Assembly (NCBI RefSeq): GCF_000183545.2
Contig: NZ_JH976535.1
Coordinates: forward strand, 1,293,890-1,357,889
Source: Thermaerobacter subterraneus DSM 13965
GTDB lineage: Bacteria; Bacillota; Sulfobacillia; Thermaerobacterales; Thermaerobacteraceae
DNA: 64,000 nt
Reading direction: 5' to 3'
Every line of letters starts with the position of its first letter. The stretch's first letter is position 1. The translations under genes and the position numbers were made by a program. Of the stretch, positions 48,060 through 56,795 are shown in pieces. Under the pieces are notes generated by a model. That model was given only the letters and a program-made list of their open reading frames with translations, did not search any database and was not told the origin of the DNA.

Positions 48060-49445
48060 CTATTGTTCCCGACCGGAGGATTGCGATGCCGCGGCTCCCG
48101 GAGAGGCCGCGCTGGAAGGTCCCGCCGCTTCCCCCGCTGCCCTCCCGCCGCCGGCCGCCGCCCAGCCTACCGTCGCCAGCAGGGCCAGGAGCGCCAGCCG
48201 GAGGCCCCGGTCCAGGCCGGACCGATCGATGTACTCGTCCAGGGTGTGGGCGCCGTCGCCGTGGCGGATGCCGAAGGTCACGGCAGGGATGCCGCGGCTC
48301 AGGGGCAGGTTGGCGTCGGTGCTGGCCGGCAGGTCGTGGGCGGGGATACCGCACGTGCGCATGGCTTCCCGCACCAGGGCCACCAGGGGGTGGTCCGGCG
48401 CCAGGGCGCCCTGGGGCCGGTCACCGACCACCGCCACGTCCACATCCACTCCTTCTTCCCCGGCGGCCTCTGCCAGCACCTGGCGCACGGCCTGTTCCAG
48501 GCTCGCCAGGGCGGTGGCGTCTTCCGACCGCAGGTCCAGCTCCAGCTGGCAGGTGGAGGCGATGGTGTTGACCGACGTGCCGCCGCTGATGCGGCCGGCG
48601 TTCCAGGTGGTGCGGGGCTCGGAGGGCATCGGCAGGCTTGCCAGCCGGGCCAGGGCGCGGCCCGCGGCGACGATGGCGCTGGGCTGGCCGAAGTCCTTCC
48701 AGCTGTGCCCGCCGGGGCCGGTGAAGGTAACCCGCAGCCGCCGGCTGCCGATGCCCCGGTAGCACAGCATGCCCAGGCCACCGTCCAGCACCAGCATGGC
48801 CGCCGGGGGGACGGGGCAGGCGTCCAGGAAGGCGCGCATCCCCCGCAGGTTGCCCAGGCCCTCTTCCCCGGTATTGAACAGCCAGATCACCGGCACGGGC
48901 GGCGCGAAGCCGGCGTGGGACAGGGCCTCGGCCAGCAGCAGCAGGCACGCCACCGAAGCCGAGTTGTCGCCGATTCCCGGCCCGTACAGCCGCCGGCCCT
49001 GGCGGCGCACGGTCAGGGGGGTCTCCGGCGGGAACACGGTGTCCAGGTGGGCCGAGATCACCACCGGGGCCGGGGATCCGGCACCGTCCCCAGTGCCATG
49101 GCCGGTTGGGCGGCCGCGCCCCGCGAGGTCCCGCGGGGCCGGGGCCGGCTTGAGTGCGGGCCAGGGCGCCCACACGTTGCCCGCCTCGTCCCGCCGGACC
49201 GCCAGCCCCAGCTCTTCCAGGCGGGCCGCCACATAGCGGGCGCGGGGTTCTTCCGCAAAGGTGGGAGCGGGGATCTGGGTGATCCGGACGATCTCTTCCA
49301 CGTAGCGGTCCAGCTGGCGCCTGAGATAGGACCAGGCGTGGCGCCAGGTGGGGTCCTGCAGGACCTGCCGGACCAGCGGGCCGGCCGCCGCGGCCGCGGC
49401 GGCTTCCCCGGCGGAGCGGGCGGGAGTCGGCGGCGGCATGCTCAC
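48060..49445 (-). CDS. M20 family metallopeptidase
   Basis: A 461-residue zinc peptidase/deacylase of the M20 family. Metal and catalytic segments: SAHLDTVFP (first His and Asp), GPGIGDNSAS, TGEEGLGN (general-base Glu), the dimerisation lid TGPGGHSWKDFG and a C-terminal GDGAHTLDEYID. It resembles PepT/ArgE-type aminotripeptidases. A short Ala/Gly-rich C-terminal tail is extra. The start is GTG at 49445 or the ATG two codons later (49439). It follows the Nudix gene with a 4-nt overlap. Confidence 0.92.
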   Translation of the reverse strand: MSMPPPTPARSAGEAAAAAAAGPLVRQVLQDPTWRHAWSYLRRQLDRYVEEIVRITQIPAPTFAEEPRARYVAARLEELGLAVRRDEAGNVWAPWPALKPAPAPRDLAGRGRPTGHGTGDGAGSPAPVVISAHLDTVFPPETPLTVRRQGRRLYGPGIGDNSASVACLLLLAEALSHAGFAPPVPVIWLFNTGEEGLGNLRGMRAFLDACPVPPAAMLVLDGGLGMLCYRGIGSRRLRVTFTGPGGHSWKDFGQPSAIVAAGRALARLASLPMPSEPRTTWNAGRISGGTSVNTIASTCQLELDLRSEDATALASLEQAVRQVLAEAAGEEGVDVDVAVVGDRPQGALAPDHPLVALVREAMRTCGIPAHDLPASTDANLPLSRGIPAVTFGIRHGDGAHTLDEYIDRSGLDRGLRLALLALLATVGWAAAGGGRAAGEAAGPSSAASPGAAASQSSGREQ

Positions 49446-50233
49446 GGGTGCCCGTCACGCTCCCCCCGCCCTTCCGGCCCTGCAGCCTCCGGACGGGTGC
49501 GCGGCGCGCCGCGGGTCCCGGAAGGGAGATTCGCCCGGACGCCGGGCTCGCCCGACGCGCCGTCCGGATTGCAGGGGGCCATGCCGCCCCGGGAGGCAGC
49601 GCCCCAGGGGGAAGGAACCGGCGGGGCGGTACGGGACGAACCGGCTCCCCACGGTGTGGGCTCTCCGGCCAGGGCGGCCAGGGCGGCATCGGTCAGGGCC
49701 ACGCGATAGCGGAAGAGACCGCGCCCGGTGGCCAGCATCCGCTGGCGGATGGGCCCGGCCAGTTCCTCCAGGGTGACGAAGCGCGCCTCGGCGATCTCCC
49801 CGGGGTCGTGGGGGTCCAGCCGGGACGACGCGGTGCGGGCCGCGAAGACGTGGCTTACCCAGTCCTCCCACTGGTCCCCGCAGGTGAACCGGGCATGGAT
49901 GCGCAACAGGTAGCGCGTGGGTTCGATGTCAAGCCCCGTTTCCTCCCACGCCTCCCGCCGCAGGCCTTCCAGCAGCGGCTCGCCGGGCCGCGCACCGCCG
50001 CTGGGTGCCCGGTAGATGCCGGGGGGGAAAGAGGGCTTGCGGATGGCGGCGACCCGTCCCGCGGGGTCGAAGACGAAGAAGGTCAGATCATGGTGACGCC
50101 CGCGCCGGGTGCTGGCCCGGACCAGTTCCAGCTCCTCGGGACCCACCTCGCCGGTCCACTGCAGGCACTGGGGCCGGCCCAGGCGGGCCTCCACGGCAGC
50201 CAGCTCCTCTGCGGGGAAATCGGGGTCGAACAA
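49442..50233 (-). CDS. Nudix hydrolase
   Basis: A 263-residue protein with a complete Nudix box, G-x5-E-x7-REAWEETGL, starting in SGGARPGE. It would hydrolyse a nucleoside-diphosphate-linked compound; substrate unknown. The N-terminal ~45 residues and a ~75-residue Pro/Gly/Arg-rich tail lie outside the domain. TTG start at 50233 with GAGGAGT upstream. First gene of a two-gene transcript with the M20 peptidase. TATACT at 50319-50314 is a likely -10. Confidence 0.92.
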   Translation of the reverse strand: MFDPDFPAEELAAVEARLGRPQCLQWTGEVGPEELELVRASTRRGRHHDLTFFVFDPAGRVAAIRKPSFPPGIYRAPSGGARPGEPLLEGLRREAWEETGLDIEPTRYLLRIHARFTCGDQWEDWVSHVFAARTASSRLDPHDPGEIAEARFVTLEELAGPIRQRMLATGRGLFRYRVALTDAALAALAGEPTPWGAGSSRTAPPVPSPWGAASRGGMAPCNPDGASGEPGVRANLPSGTRGAPRTRPEAAGPEGRGERDGHP

Positions 50234-50313
50234 GGCCCGGGACTCCTCTCCGGCGGTCTCCCATGGGGTTCTGGCCGGCTCCGGCGGGGCTGCCAGCCCG
50301 ATCCGCTATCCCC

Positions 50314-50319
50314 AGTATA
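50314..50319 (-). promoter_or_regulatory. -10 element of the Nudix gene
   Basis: TATACT on the minus strand (five of six consensus), 80 nt before the TTG start. No convincing -35. The rest of the 373-nt gap (50234-50606) shows no gene. Confidence 0.45.
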
Positions 50320-50606
50320 GCACCCGTCCCCGGCGAACCGGCCCTCCCCCGGGGCCGCCCGAGCCCCGGCGGATCCTCCCGGTGGCCGCCGCCATGGCCG
50401 CTGCCGGGCCCGGCCTCCGCAGCGCCGTGCCGGGCGGGCCCGCCCTGGGACCACCGTGCCCACCGCGGCAGCGTCAGCGGGCGCCAGGGCCGTAACCGCC
50501 GCAACCGCGCCTCTTCCCGCCGGCGTTCCGACCTCGTGCCCGCCTGCCCCGGCGCCCGCCGCTGCCGGCAGGAGCCCGGCCGGGCACGTGGTAACCCCTT
50601 AAGAAT

Positions 50607-51353
50607 ATGAGCGGGATTCTTCCTGCCCCGGCGTGGGCTGGTTCCGGCGAGCGGGGGGCCTTCGCCCGCGGGCTGGTGGCGGGTATGCCCATCGTCGCCG
50701 GCTACCTTCCCATTGGGCTGGCCTACGGGGTGGTCGCCGTCCAGGCGGGCCTGACGCCCCTCGAGGCGCTGGCCATGTCCGTGCTGGTCTTTGCGGGTTC
50801 GGCCCAGTTCGCCGCCGCGGGGATGATGGCAGCGGGCGCGGCCACGGCCACCCTGGTGGCCACCACCTTCCTCATCAACCTGCGCCACGTCCTCTTCGGC
50901 GCCGCCCTGGCCCCGCGCCTGGCGGAAAGGCGCTGGGGCCGCCTAGCGTTGGCGGCCTTCGGCTTGACCGACGAGGTGTTCGCCGTGGCCCAGGCCACGC
51001 TGGAAGGCGTTGCCCGGCCCTGGCCGTACCTGCTGGGTCTGGAGGTGGCCGCCTATGCCTCCTGGTGCGGTGCCTCCTGGCTGGGAGCCTGGATCGGCGA
51101 CGCCCTGACCGGTCTGGGGGACTGGGGACTGGATTACGCGCTGCCGGCCATGTTTCTGGCCCTGATCGCCCTCCAGCTGGGCGGGCGGGTGGGCCGGGGC
51201 CTGGTGGTCGCCCTGGTGGCGGCCGGCGTGTCCCTGGCTCTGGGCGCTGCCGGCTGGCCCCACTGGCGCGTCCTGGGTGCCGCCGTGGCAGGCAGCGCCG
51301 TGGGGGTGGTGATGGACCGGTGCGCCCGTCGGTGGTGGCGGCCTTCCTCCTGA
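50607..51353 (+). CDS. azlC: Branched-chain amino acid exporter, AzlC
   Basis: A 248-residue membrane protein, the large subunit of the AzlCD branched-chain amino acid exporter. Conserved AGMPIVAGYLPIGLAYG, MSVLVFAGSAQFAAAGMM, TTFLINLRHVLFGAAL and GLTDEVFAVA mark the family. The ATG at 50607 has no Shine-Dalgarno, so this start is less sure than most; translation may begin slightly later. It overlaps azlD by 34 nt. Confidence 0.93.
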   Translation: MSGILPAPAWAGSGERGAFARGLVAGMPIVAGYLPIGLAYGVVAVQAGLTPLEALAMSVLVFAGSAQFAAAGMMAAGAATATLVATTFLINLRHVLFGAALAPRLAERRWGRLALAAFGLTDEVFAVAQATLEGVARPWPYLLGLEVAAYASWCGASWLGAWIGDALTGLGDWGLDYALPAMFLALIALQLGGRVGRGLVVALVAAGVSLALGAAGWPHWRVLGAAVAGSAVGVVMDRCARRWWRPSS

Positions 51354-51646
51354 TGGGCATCGTCACCTACCTGCCCCGTTGCCTGCCGCTGGTGGGCCTC
51401 AGCCGGGTGCGCCTGCCCCGGCTGGTGGAAGATGCCCTGCGGTACGTCGGCATTGCCGTCATGGCTGCCCTGGTGGCGCCGGACCTGGCGGCCACCTGGG
51501 GACAGCCGCCCTGGGGACTGGGGCCCCGGCTGGCCGCGGCGGTGCCGGCGGCCGTCGTCGCCCTGTGGACCCGCAACATGGCCTGGACGGTGGTGGTGGG
51601 GGTTGCGGCCTACGCGCTGTTGTCGCGGGGCGTGCCCGCCGGCTAG
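51320..51646 (+). CDS. azlD: Branched-chain amino acid exporter small subunit, AzlD
   Basis: A 108-residue membrane protein with four hydrophobic segments: VVAAFLLMGIVTYLPRCLPLVG, LVEDALRYVGIAVMAALVAP, a Trp-rich loop, and MAWTVVVGVAAYALL. Size and position directly after azlC fit AzlD. The GTG at 51320 lies inside azlC, four codons before another GTG (51332). Confidence 0.88.
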   Translation: MRPSVVAAFLLMGIVTYLPRCLPLVGLSRVRLPRLVEDALRYVGIAVMAALVAPDLAATWGQPPWGLGPRLAAAVPAAVVALWTRNMAWTVVVGVAAYALLSRGVPAG

Positions 51647-51941
51647 GGGAGCGCCCGGGGCCGGAGTGTCCCCGCCCTCCGCGGGGGTACCCCAGGGCGC
51701 GGCGCGGCGGGCCTTGTCCCCCGGTGTGGTGCTCTTCCCGGCGGCGGCGCCGTGCCCCGGGCCGGGGGTCCTGGTTCCTTGCGCCTTGCGCCCTCGCCCC
51801 CCGCGCCGTATGCTGGCGATGGCGGGATCGGGTGCCCAACCGGGTGGAGCCGGGTCTTCACCGGGTCGTTTAAGGGCCGTTGCGACGCACCATCGGCTCT
51901 CTGCCCGGTGGAGTCGGCGCCGCCTTCCGGCTGCCGTCCGA

Positions 51942-51970
51942 TGGACGGGCAGCCGGCGCGGGCGTATCAT
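51942..51970 (+). promoter_or_regulatory. Promoter of the two-component system
   Basis: TGGACG (-35, four of six) and TATCAT (-10) with a 17-nt spacer, 28 nt before the kinase start. It lies in a 351-nt gap without genes. This is one of the few sites here with both hexamers. Confidence 0.55.
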
Positions 51971-51997
51971 ACCCCCGCCATGGGCGAGGCTCCGCGG

Positions 51998-53230
51998 ATG
52001 CGCTGGATTTACGCCATCCACAATCGCTTGAACATTTTCCAGAAGGTCCTGATCGCCAACGCGGTCCTGCTGGTGGCCACGGGGATCGGGGCGGCGGCGC
52101 TGGCGGCCCATGTGCGGCAGCTGCCGCTGGTCCAGCGGTGGCTGCAGGACCAGGCGCTGACCGTGGTGATCCTGGCTTTCCTCACCGCCGGGCTGGTGGT
52201 GAGCCTGGGGATCAACTGGGTCATCCTGCGGGTGGCCTTCCTGCCCCTGTTCCGGCTGCGGGAGATCATGGACGACGTGCGGGCCGGCCAGTTCCACGCC
52301 CGGGCGCCGGCCATCGTGGGGGACCCGGACGTGGCGGCCATGGGCGCCATCTTCAACGAGATGCTGGACCGGCTGGACGAATACCGCCGGGCCACGGCCT
52401 CCCAGGTGCTGCGGGCCCTTGAAGAGGAGCGCAAGCGCATCGCCCGCGAGCTGCATGACCAGACCAGCCAGGTGCTGACCTCCCTGCTCATCCACCTGGA
52501 CCTCTTGAAGGAGCGGCTGGGCGGCGACGCCCCCGAGGACGTCCAGCGCAAGCTGGCCTTCATCCGCCAGCTGACCAGCGACACGCTGGAGGAGATCCGC
52601 CGCCTCACCTTTGATCTGCGCCCGACCATCCTGGACGACCTGGGGTTGGTCCCCGCGGTGCGATGGTACGTCCAGAACGTGCTGGAGCCGGCCGGCATCG
52701 AGGTCGAACTCAGCGCCAGCGGTTTCAACGGCCGGTTGCGGGACGAGATCGAGACGGCCCTCTTCCGCATCGTCCAGGAAGCCCTGACCAACATCCTCAA
52801 GCATTCCCGCGCGACCCGGGCCCAGGTCATGCTGCGGCGGGAACCCGGTGGCGTGTCGGCGGAGATCCGGGACAACGGGGTCGGGTTCAATCCCCGCCAG
52901 ATGATTCCCGGCGCGGGTCCCGATCCGGGACGTGGCCTGGGGCTCTTCGGTATGCGGGAGCGGGCCGCCCTGGTGGGCGGCCGGATCGAACTGCATTCCC
53001 GGCCGGGACAGGGCACCTGGCTGCGGGTCTGGATACCCCTGGAAGGCCCGCCGGGCCACCCGGGCGGGGAGGCCGCGGCCCCGGGGGAGGGGGCCGGGAC
53101 GCGCCCCGTCGGAGCGCCGGATGCACCCGGGGCGCCGGGTTCCCTCGCGGGGCCGGCGGCACCCGTGACCGTCGCCGGCAGTGGCGGCGGGGAAGATGCC
53201 CGGGAGGAGGCGGCCATGGACCATGTCTGA
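51998..53230 (+). CDS. Sensor histidine kinase, HisKA_3 (NarL-partner) type
   Basis: A 410-residue kinase with two membrane segments (about 15-38 and 54-80), a HAMP-like region, then the HisKA_3 phospho-acceptor box RIARELHDQ with His153, and an HATPase domain (EALTNILKHSRATRA, IRDNGVGFNP, GLGLFGMRERA). The extracytoplasmic loop is only ~15 residues, so it probably senses envelope stress or an intramembrane cue, like LiaS/DesK-type kinases. ATG at 51998, with GCGAGG upstream. A low-complexity tail follows. It overlaps its response regulator by 8 nt. Confidence 0.93.
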   Translation: MRWIYAIHNRLNIFQKVLIANAVLLVATGIGAAALAAHVRQLPLVQRWLQDQALTVVILAFLTAGLVVSLGINWVILRVAFLPLFRLREIMDDVRAGQFHARAPAIVGDPDVAAMGAIFNEMLDRLDEYRRATASQVLRALEEERKRIARELHDQTSQVLTSLLIHLDLLKERLGGDAPEDVQRKLAFIRQLTSDTLEEIRRLTFDLRPTILDDLGLVPAVRWYVQNVLEPAGIEVELSASGFNGRLRDEIETALFRIVQEALTNILKHSRATRAQVMLRREPGGVSAEIRDNGVGFNPRQMIPGAGPDPGRGLGLFGMRERAALVGGRIELHSRPGQGTWLRVWIPLEGPPGHPGGEAAAPGEGAGTRPVGAPDAPGAPGSLAGPAAPVTVAGSGGGEDAREEAAMDHV

Positions 53231-54041
53231 GTTCGCAGGACGGACCGGCCCCGGCGGCGCGGGCGACGCCGCCGGCCGCCGGGCGGACCCGGCAGGGGGG
53301 GCGGGCGCGGCGAGCGGGGCAGGCGGCCGGGAGCCGGGGGGGCCGGAAGCTGGCGCGGGCCGCGAGGTCCAGCGGCCCATCCGGGTGCTGGTCTGCGACG
53401 ACCACGCCATCCTGCGGGACGGCATTCGGACCCTGCTGGAAGCCCACCCCGACATCGCCGTGGTGGGGGAGGCGGCCGACGGCCGCGAGGCGGTGGAACT
53501 GGCGCGGCGGCTGCAGCCTGACGTGGTGCTGCTGGACATCGGGATGCCGGGGATGAACGGCATCGAGGCGACCCGGGCGATCCTCAAGCAGCGCCCCGAA
53601 ACCCGCGTGCTGATCCTCTCCATGCACGACAACGAGGAGTACATCTTCCCCATCCTGGAAGCGGGGGCGGCGGGCTACGTGCTGAAGCGCTCCGCGGCCA
53701 CGGAACTGGTGTCGGCCCTGCGGGCGGTGGTGCAGGGGCACACCATCCTGCATCCCGATGTGGCGGCCAAGGTGGTGAGCGGCGCCGCCCGGCGCCAGAA
53801 GGGGGAGGGGGCCGGCGAGGGGGCGCCCCGCCGGGTGGACGGCCTCACGGAGCGGGAGACCGAGGTGCTGACCCTGATCGCCCAGGGGCTGACCAACCAG
53901 GAGATCGCCGACCGCCTGTTCATCAGCATCAAGACGGTCCAGGCGCACCGCTCCAACATCATGGAGAAGCTGGACCTGCATGACGCCGTGGAACTCACCA
54001 AGTACGCCATCCGCCACGGCCTGATCTCCCTGGACGACTGA
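53223..54041 (+). CDS. NarL/FixJ-family response regulator
   Basis: A 272-residue regulator, partner of the preceding kinase. The first ~50 residues are a disordered Gly/Ala-rich extension. Receiver: Asp59-Asp60, phospho-acceptor Asp105 (VVLLDIGMPG), Lys155. C-terminal LuxR-type helix-turn-helix: LTERETEVLTLIAQGLTNQEI and ISIKTVQAHRSNIMEKL. ATG overlaps the kinase end by 8 nt. Target genes unknown. Confidence 0.95.
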   Translation: MSEFAGRTGPGGAGDAAGRRADPAGGAGAASGAGGREPGGPEAGAGREVQRPIRVLVCDDHAILRDGIRTLLEAHPDIAVVGEAADGREAVELARRLQPDVVLLDIGMPGMNGIEATRAILKQRPETRVLILSMHDNEEYIFPILEAGAAGYVLKRSAATELVSALRAVVQGHTILHPDVAAKVVSGAARRQKGEGAGEGAPRRVDGLTERETEVLTLIAQGLTNQEIADRLFISIKTVQAHRSNIMEKLDLHDAVELTKYAIRHGLISLDD

Positions 54042-54119
54042 CGGGACCGGGGCGGCGGGCCGGAGGCGGCGGAGGGCGGAGGCTCCGGGGACGGGGGGCT
54101 GGAGGTGGAGGAGGCGCTG

Positions 54120-54662
54120 GTGCCACGCCGGGTGGCCGTGGGTTCGACCAACCCCACCAAGGTGGAGGCCGTGCGCCGGGTGATCACCGCCGCCTGGCCG
54201 GGCGCGGAGGTGACGGGCCACCAGGTGCCCAGCGGGGTGCCGGACCAGCCGCTGGGAGCCGCCCAGACGGAGGCGGGAGCGCGGCAGCGGGCCCGCCTGG
54301 CCCTGGAGTGGGCGGGCGGGGTGGCGGATCTGGGGATCGGCTTGGAGGGTGGGGTTGATCCTGCCGGGTTCCTCCTCAGCGCCTGCTGCGCCCGCGACCG
54401 GAAGGGCCGGGAAAGCGTGGCCTGGAGCCTGCGGATGCCCCTGCCGCCGGTGGTGGTGCGGGCCGTCCTCCACGGGGAGGAACTGGGCCCGTTGCTGGAG
54501 CGCCTGGGCGGCGTGGCCGGCATCGGGCGTGGCCCCGGAGCCGTGGGCCTGTTCACCCGGGGGCTGGTCGACCGCACCCAGCTCTGGCAAATGGCCGTGG
54601 CCGGCGCTCTGGCGCCCTGGCTCACGCCCCAGTGGGACTGGTTCTCGTCCCCGGCCGGATGA
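54120..54662 (+). CDS. DUF84 inosine/xanthosine triphosphatase-like protein (YjjX family)
   Basis: A 180-residue protein; GTG at 54120 follows GGAGGAG. VAVGSTNPTKVEAVRRV, VPSGVPDQPLGAAQTEAGARQRA and IGLEGGVD are typical of the family, which removes non-canonical ITP/XTP from nucleotide pools. The C-terminal GRGPGAVGLFTRGLVDR also fits. Similar proteins in Bacillota are common; substrate choice is by family only. Confidence 0.9.
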   Translation: MPRRVAVGSTNPTKVEAVRRVITAAWPGAEVTGHQVPSGVPDQPLGAAQTEAGARQRARLALEWAGGVADLGIGLEGGVDPAGFLLSACCARDRKGRESVAWSLRMPLPPVVVRAVLHGEELGPLLERLGGVAGIGRGPGAVGLFTRGLVDRTQLWQMAVAGALAPWLTPQWDWFSSPAG

Positions 54663-54822
54663 TGCCGGCGCCGTGAGCGCCCGCCACGGCCGGCGCCTCT
54701 TCGCCAGCGTGCCAGGTGCCGCCGGGGCCAGCGCCCGGGCGGGCCGCCCTGCTGGGATGTCATCAGCGGCTTCGCCGAGGTCCGGCGCCGGGAGTCCGGA
54801 CGGCGGTGGAGGGCGGCGGGGC

Positions 54823-55401
54823 TCAGCGGGGGTCCTGCGGCAAGGGTTCCATGGCACCCTGCTGGACCCAGTGGCGGGCGATGCGTTCCAGCTGGCGGGC
54901 GTGGACGTTCTCGTGCAAGCCCACGAAGTGGATCCACTGGGCGGCGTTGAAGGGCCAGCCGTAGAGAGGGTGCGGCTCGATCACCCGCTCCACGTCGTAC
55001 CGCGGCAGGTCAGGGAGAATGGCTTCGAGGCGCCGGCGGCTGGCCGCCAGCTCCTCCGCCACCTCCTCGTCGTGCCAGCGGCCCCGGGGTTCTGCCCACA
55101 CGGGCGCGCTGTAGGTCTTGCCCTCGGCGTCCAGCATGACGGGGCGGGCATCGACCCACTGGACGGGCAGGCCGCGGCTCATCCGGCCCTCGCGCCGGGC
55201 CCTCTCCAGCATGCGCTCCAGAAGATCCCCGCAAAACCGCTCGGTCAACACCAGGTGTTCCAGGTTGTCCAGCACCGACCAGCGATCGGGGGCCGGGCGC
55301 TGGTGCCACAGGGGTCGCGGCACCTGCACGGCCAGGCGCAGCACCTTGCGCCGGGATTGGTCCAGGTAGCTTTGCAGATCCTCCAGGGTGTGCACCGGCA
55401 T
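54823..55401 (-). CDS. DinB-family four-helix protein
   Basis: A 192-residue protein. Helix-bundle features: WSVLDNLEHLVLTERFCGDLL with a first His, and WIHFVGLHENVHARQLERI with the second and third metal-type His. DinB-like proteins include bacillithiol/mycothiol-dependent transferases and many unknowns. The ATG at 55401 has GGGAGGT upstream. A TACAAT hexamer lies at 55514-55509. Transcribed alone. Confidence 0.85.
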   Translation of the reverse strand: MPVHTLEDLQSYLDQSRRKVLRLAVQVPRPLWHQRPAPDRWSVLDNLEHLVLTERFCGDLLERMLERARREGRMSRGLPVQWVDARPVMLDAEGKTYSAPVWAEPRGRWHDEEVAEELAASRRRLEAILPDLPRYDVERVIEPHPLYGWPFNAAQWIHFVGLHENVHARQLERIARHWVQQGAMEPLPQDPR

Positions 55402-55508
55402 GGCGGGCACCTCCCACTGGCCGCCGGGCCGGCCGCCGCCCGCGGCCGGAGCCCCAGGGCAGGGCGTCACGGCTTCCGCGGCGCCCGTCCCTTGTAAGGT
55501 TTGTTCGT

Positions 55509-55514
55509 ATTGTA
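55509..55514 (-). promoter_or_regulatory. -10 element of the DinB-family gene
   Basis: TACAAT on the minus strand in GGGTACAATACG, 108 nt before the start codon. No clear -35. Confidence 0.35.
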
Positions 55515-55774
55515 CCCAAGCGGCGGCGTCCATGCGCGGCCCGGCCCGCCAGCGGCCGGTGGCAGCCGGTGAGCGGTGGCGCCGGGCCGCCGGGTGGCGG
55601 CATCCGGCGCGCCGGCCCAGGCGGCGCCTGGCGGCGGAGCCCGCGGGTCAGCAGGGCAGGGCGGCTGCACGGCTGCACGGCGCTCCCGGGAACGGCTGCC
55701 CCGTGGCTTTGCCGGCACCCCTCCGGTCCCGGGCGGGCCGGGGTTGGCGGAGCCAGGAGGCCCCGCCAAGAACG

Positions 55775-55823
55775 CGCCCCCGGAAGCACCCGGCCGTGCC
55801 GCGGCCGGGTGCTTCCGGGGGCG
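55775..55823. terminator. 22-bp hairpin, distal of two, downstream of korB
   Basis: A perfect 22-bp stem (55775-55796 with 55802-55823) around a 5-nt loop. On the minus strand it is followed by CGTTCTTGG, weakly T-rich. Likely terminator of the korAB transcript. Confidence 0.75.
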
Positions 55824-55844
55824 TGCAGGAGCGTCACGCTGTCG

Positions 55845-55895
55845 CTGCCGCCGCGCTGACCGGCGGCTGCCGCCCGCCGGTCAGCGCGGCGGCAG
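55845..55895. terminator. 22-bp hairpin, proximal of two, downstream of korB
   Basis: Another perfect 22-bp stem (55845-55866 with 55874-55895), 7-nt loop, 18 nt after the korB stop. No T-tract, so it may stabilise the 3' end or help termination together with the distal hairpin. Besides the two hairpins and the dinB -10, the 512-nt gap from 55402 to 55913 is featureless. Confidence 0.65.
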
Positions 55896-55913
55896 GGGCC
55901 CGGGGTGCCCGGG

Positions 55914-56792
55914 TCAGGCGAACTCCTTGAGGATCGCCTGCCAGTGCTCGGGCTCGTATTCCAGCCGGGCCTTGACCAGGGGCTCTTCCGCGTAGCCCGG
56001 CAAAAGGTCCTGGTACGAGGGCTGGCTGTCGTCGATGTAGATCCGGCCGATGACCAGCTCGTCGTACTTGCGCACCGTCTCCACGGCCAGGTCGTAGTTG
56101 CGCGGGTCGTAGTCCGGATCCTCGTCCAGGTTGACCAGGTTCTCCTTGTAGAAGTCGTAGGTGTTGACCTTGTTGTAGGTCACGCACGGGCTGATGCAGT
56201 TCACCAGCGAGAAGCCCTTGTGCTGGATGGCCTCGGCGATGATCTCGGCCATGTGGTCGGGATGGGACGAGAAGGCCTGGGCCAGATAGGTGACCCCGGC
56301 CGAGAGGGCCAGCTGCAGGGGCTTGATGGGCCGGTCCGCCGTGCCCGCGGGCGACGAGGTGGTCTTGAAGCCCTGGGCGCTGGTGGGCGAGAACTGGCCC
56401 TTGGTCAGCCCGTAGATGTGGTTGTCCATCACGATGTAGGTGATGTCGATGTTCCGGCGCACCGCGTGGATGAAGTGGTTCAGGCCGATGCCGTAGCCGT
56501 CGCCGTCGCCGCCCGCGGCGATCACCGTGAGGTCCCGGTTGGCCAGCTTGATGCCCATCGCCACGGGCATGGTGCGGCCGTGGACGGTGTGCACGCTGTA
56601 CGACCGGAAATAGTCGCCGATCTTGCCCGAGCAGCCGATGCCGGCCACCAGGACCACGTTCTCCGGCGCCAGGTTGAGCTTGGCGGCCGCCTCCTGCAGC
56701 GCGCGCAGCACGCCGAAGTCGCCGCAGCCGGGGCACCACCAGGGCGCCGCGTTCGTCCGGTAGTCCTTGGGCGTGCGGATCACCGTCGCCAT
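55914..56792 (-). CDS. korB: 2-oxoacid:ferredoxin oxidoreductase, beta subunit
   Basis: A 292-residue thiamine-diphosphate subunit. [4Fe-4S] ligands Cys20 and Cys23 (WWCPGCGDFG), Cys54 (GIGCSGKIG) and Cys203 are spaced as in two-subunit archaeal enzymes. The TPP/Mg motif GDGDGYGIG is at 95-103. ATG behind AAGGAGG, 3 nt after korA. It catalyses oxidative decarboxylation of a 2-oxoacid (2-oxoglutarate or pyruvate) to the acyl-CoA with reduction of ferredoxin; the substrate is not certain. Confidence 0.94.
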   Translation of the reverse strand: MATVIRTPKDYRTNAAPWWCPGCGDFGVLRALQEAAAKLNLAPENVVLVAGIGCSGKIGDYFRSYSVHTVHGRTMPVAMGIKLANRDLTVIAAGGDGDGYGIGLNHFIHAVRRNIDITYIVMDNHIYGLTKGQFSPTSAQGFKTTSSPAGTADRPIKPLQLALSAGVTYLAQAFSSHPDHMAEIIAEAIQHKGFSLVNCISPCVTYNKVNTYDFYKENLVNLDEDPDYDPRNYDLAVETVRKYDELVIGRIYIDDSQPSYQDLLPGYAEEPLVKARLEYEPEHWQAILKEFA

Positions 56793-56795
56793 GCC

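Noticed and set aside
51786-51814. TTGCGC-N17-TATGCT as a second promoter before the kinase
   Set aside because: Correct spacing but weak hexamers (three and four of six), and a better site lies 150 nt nearer the gene.
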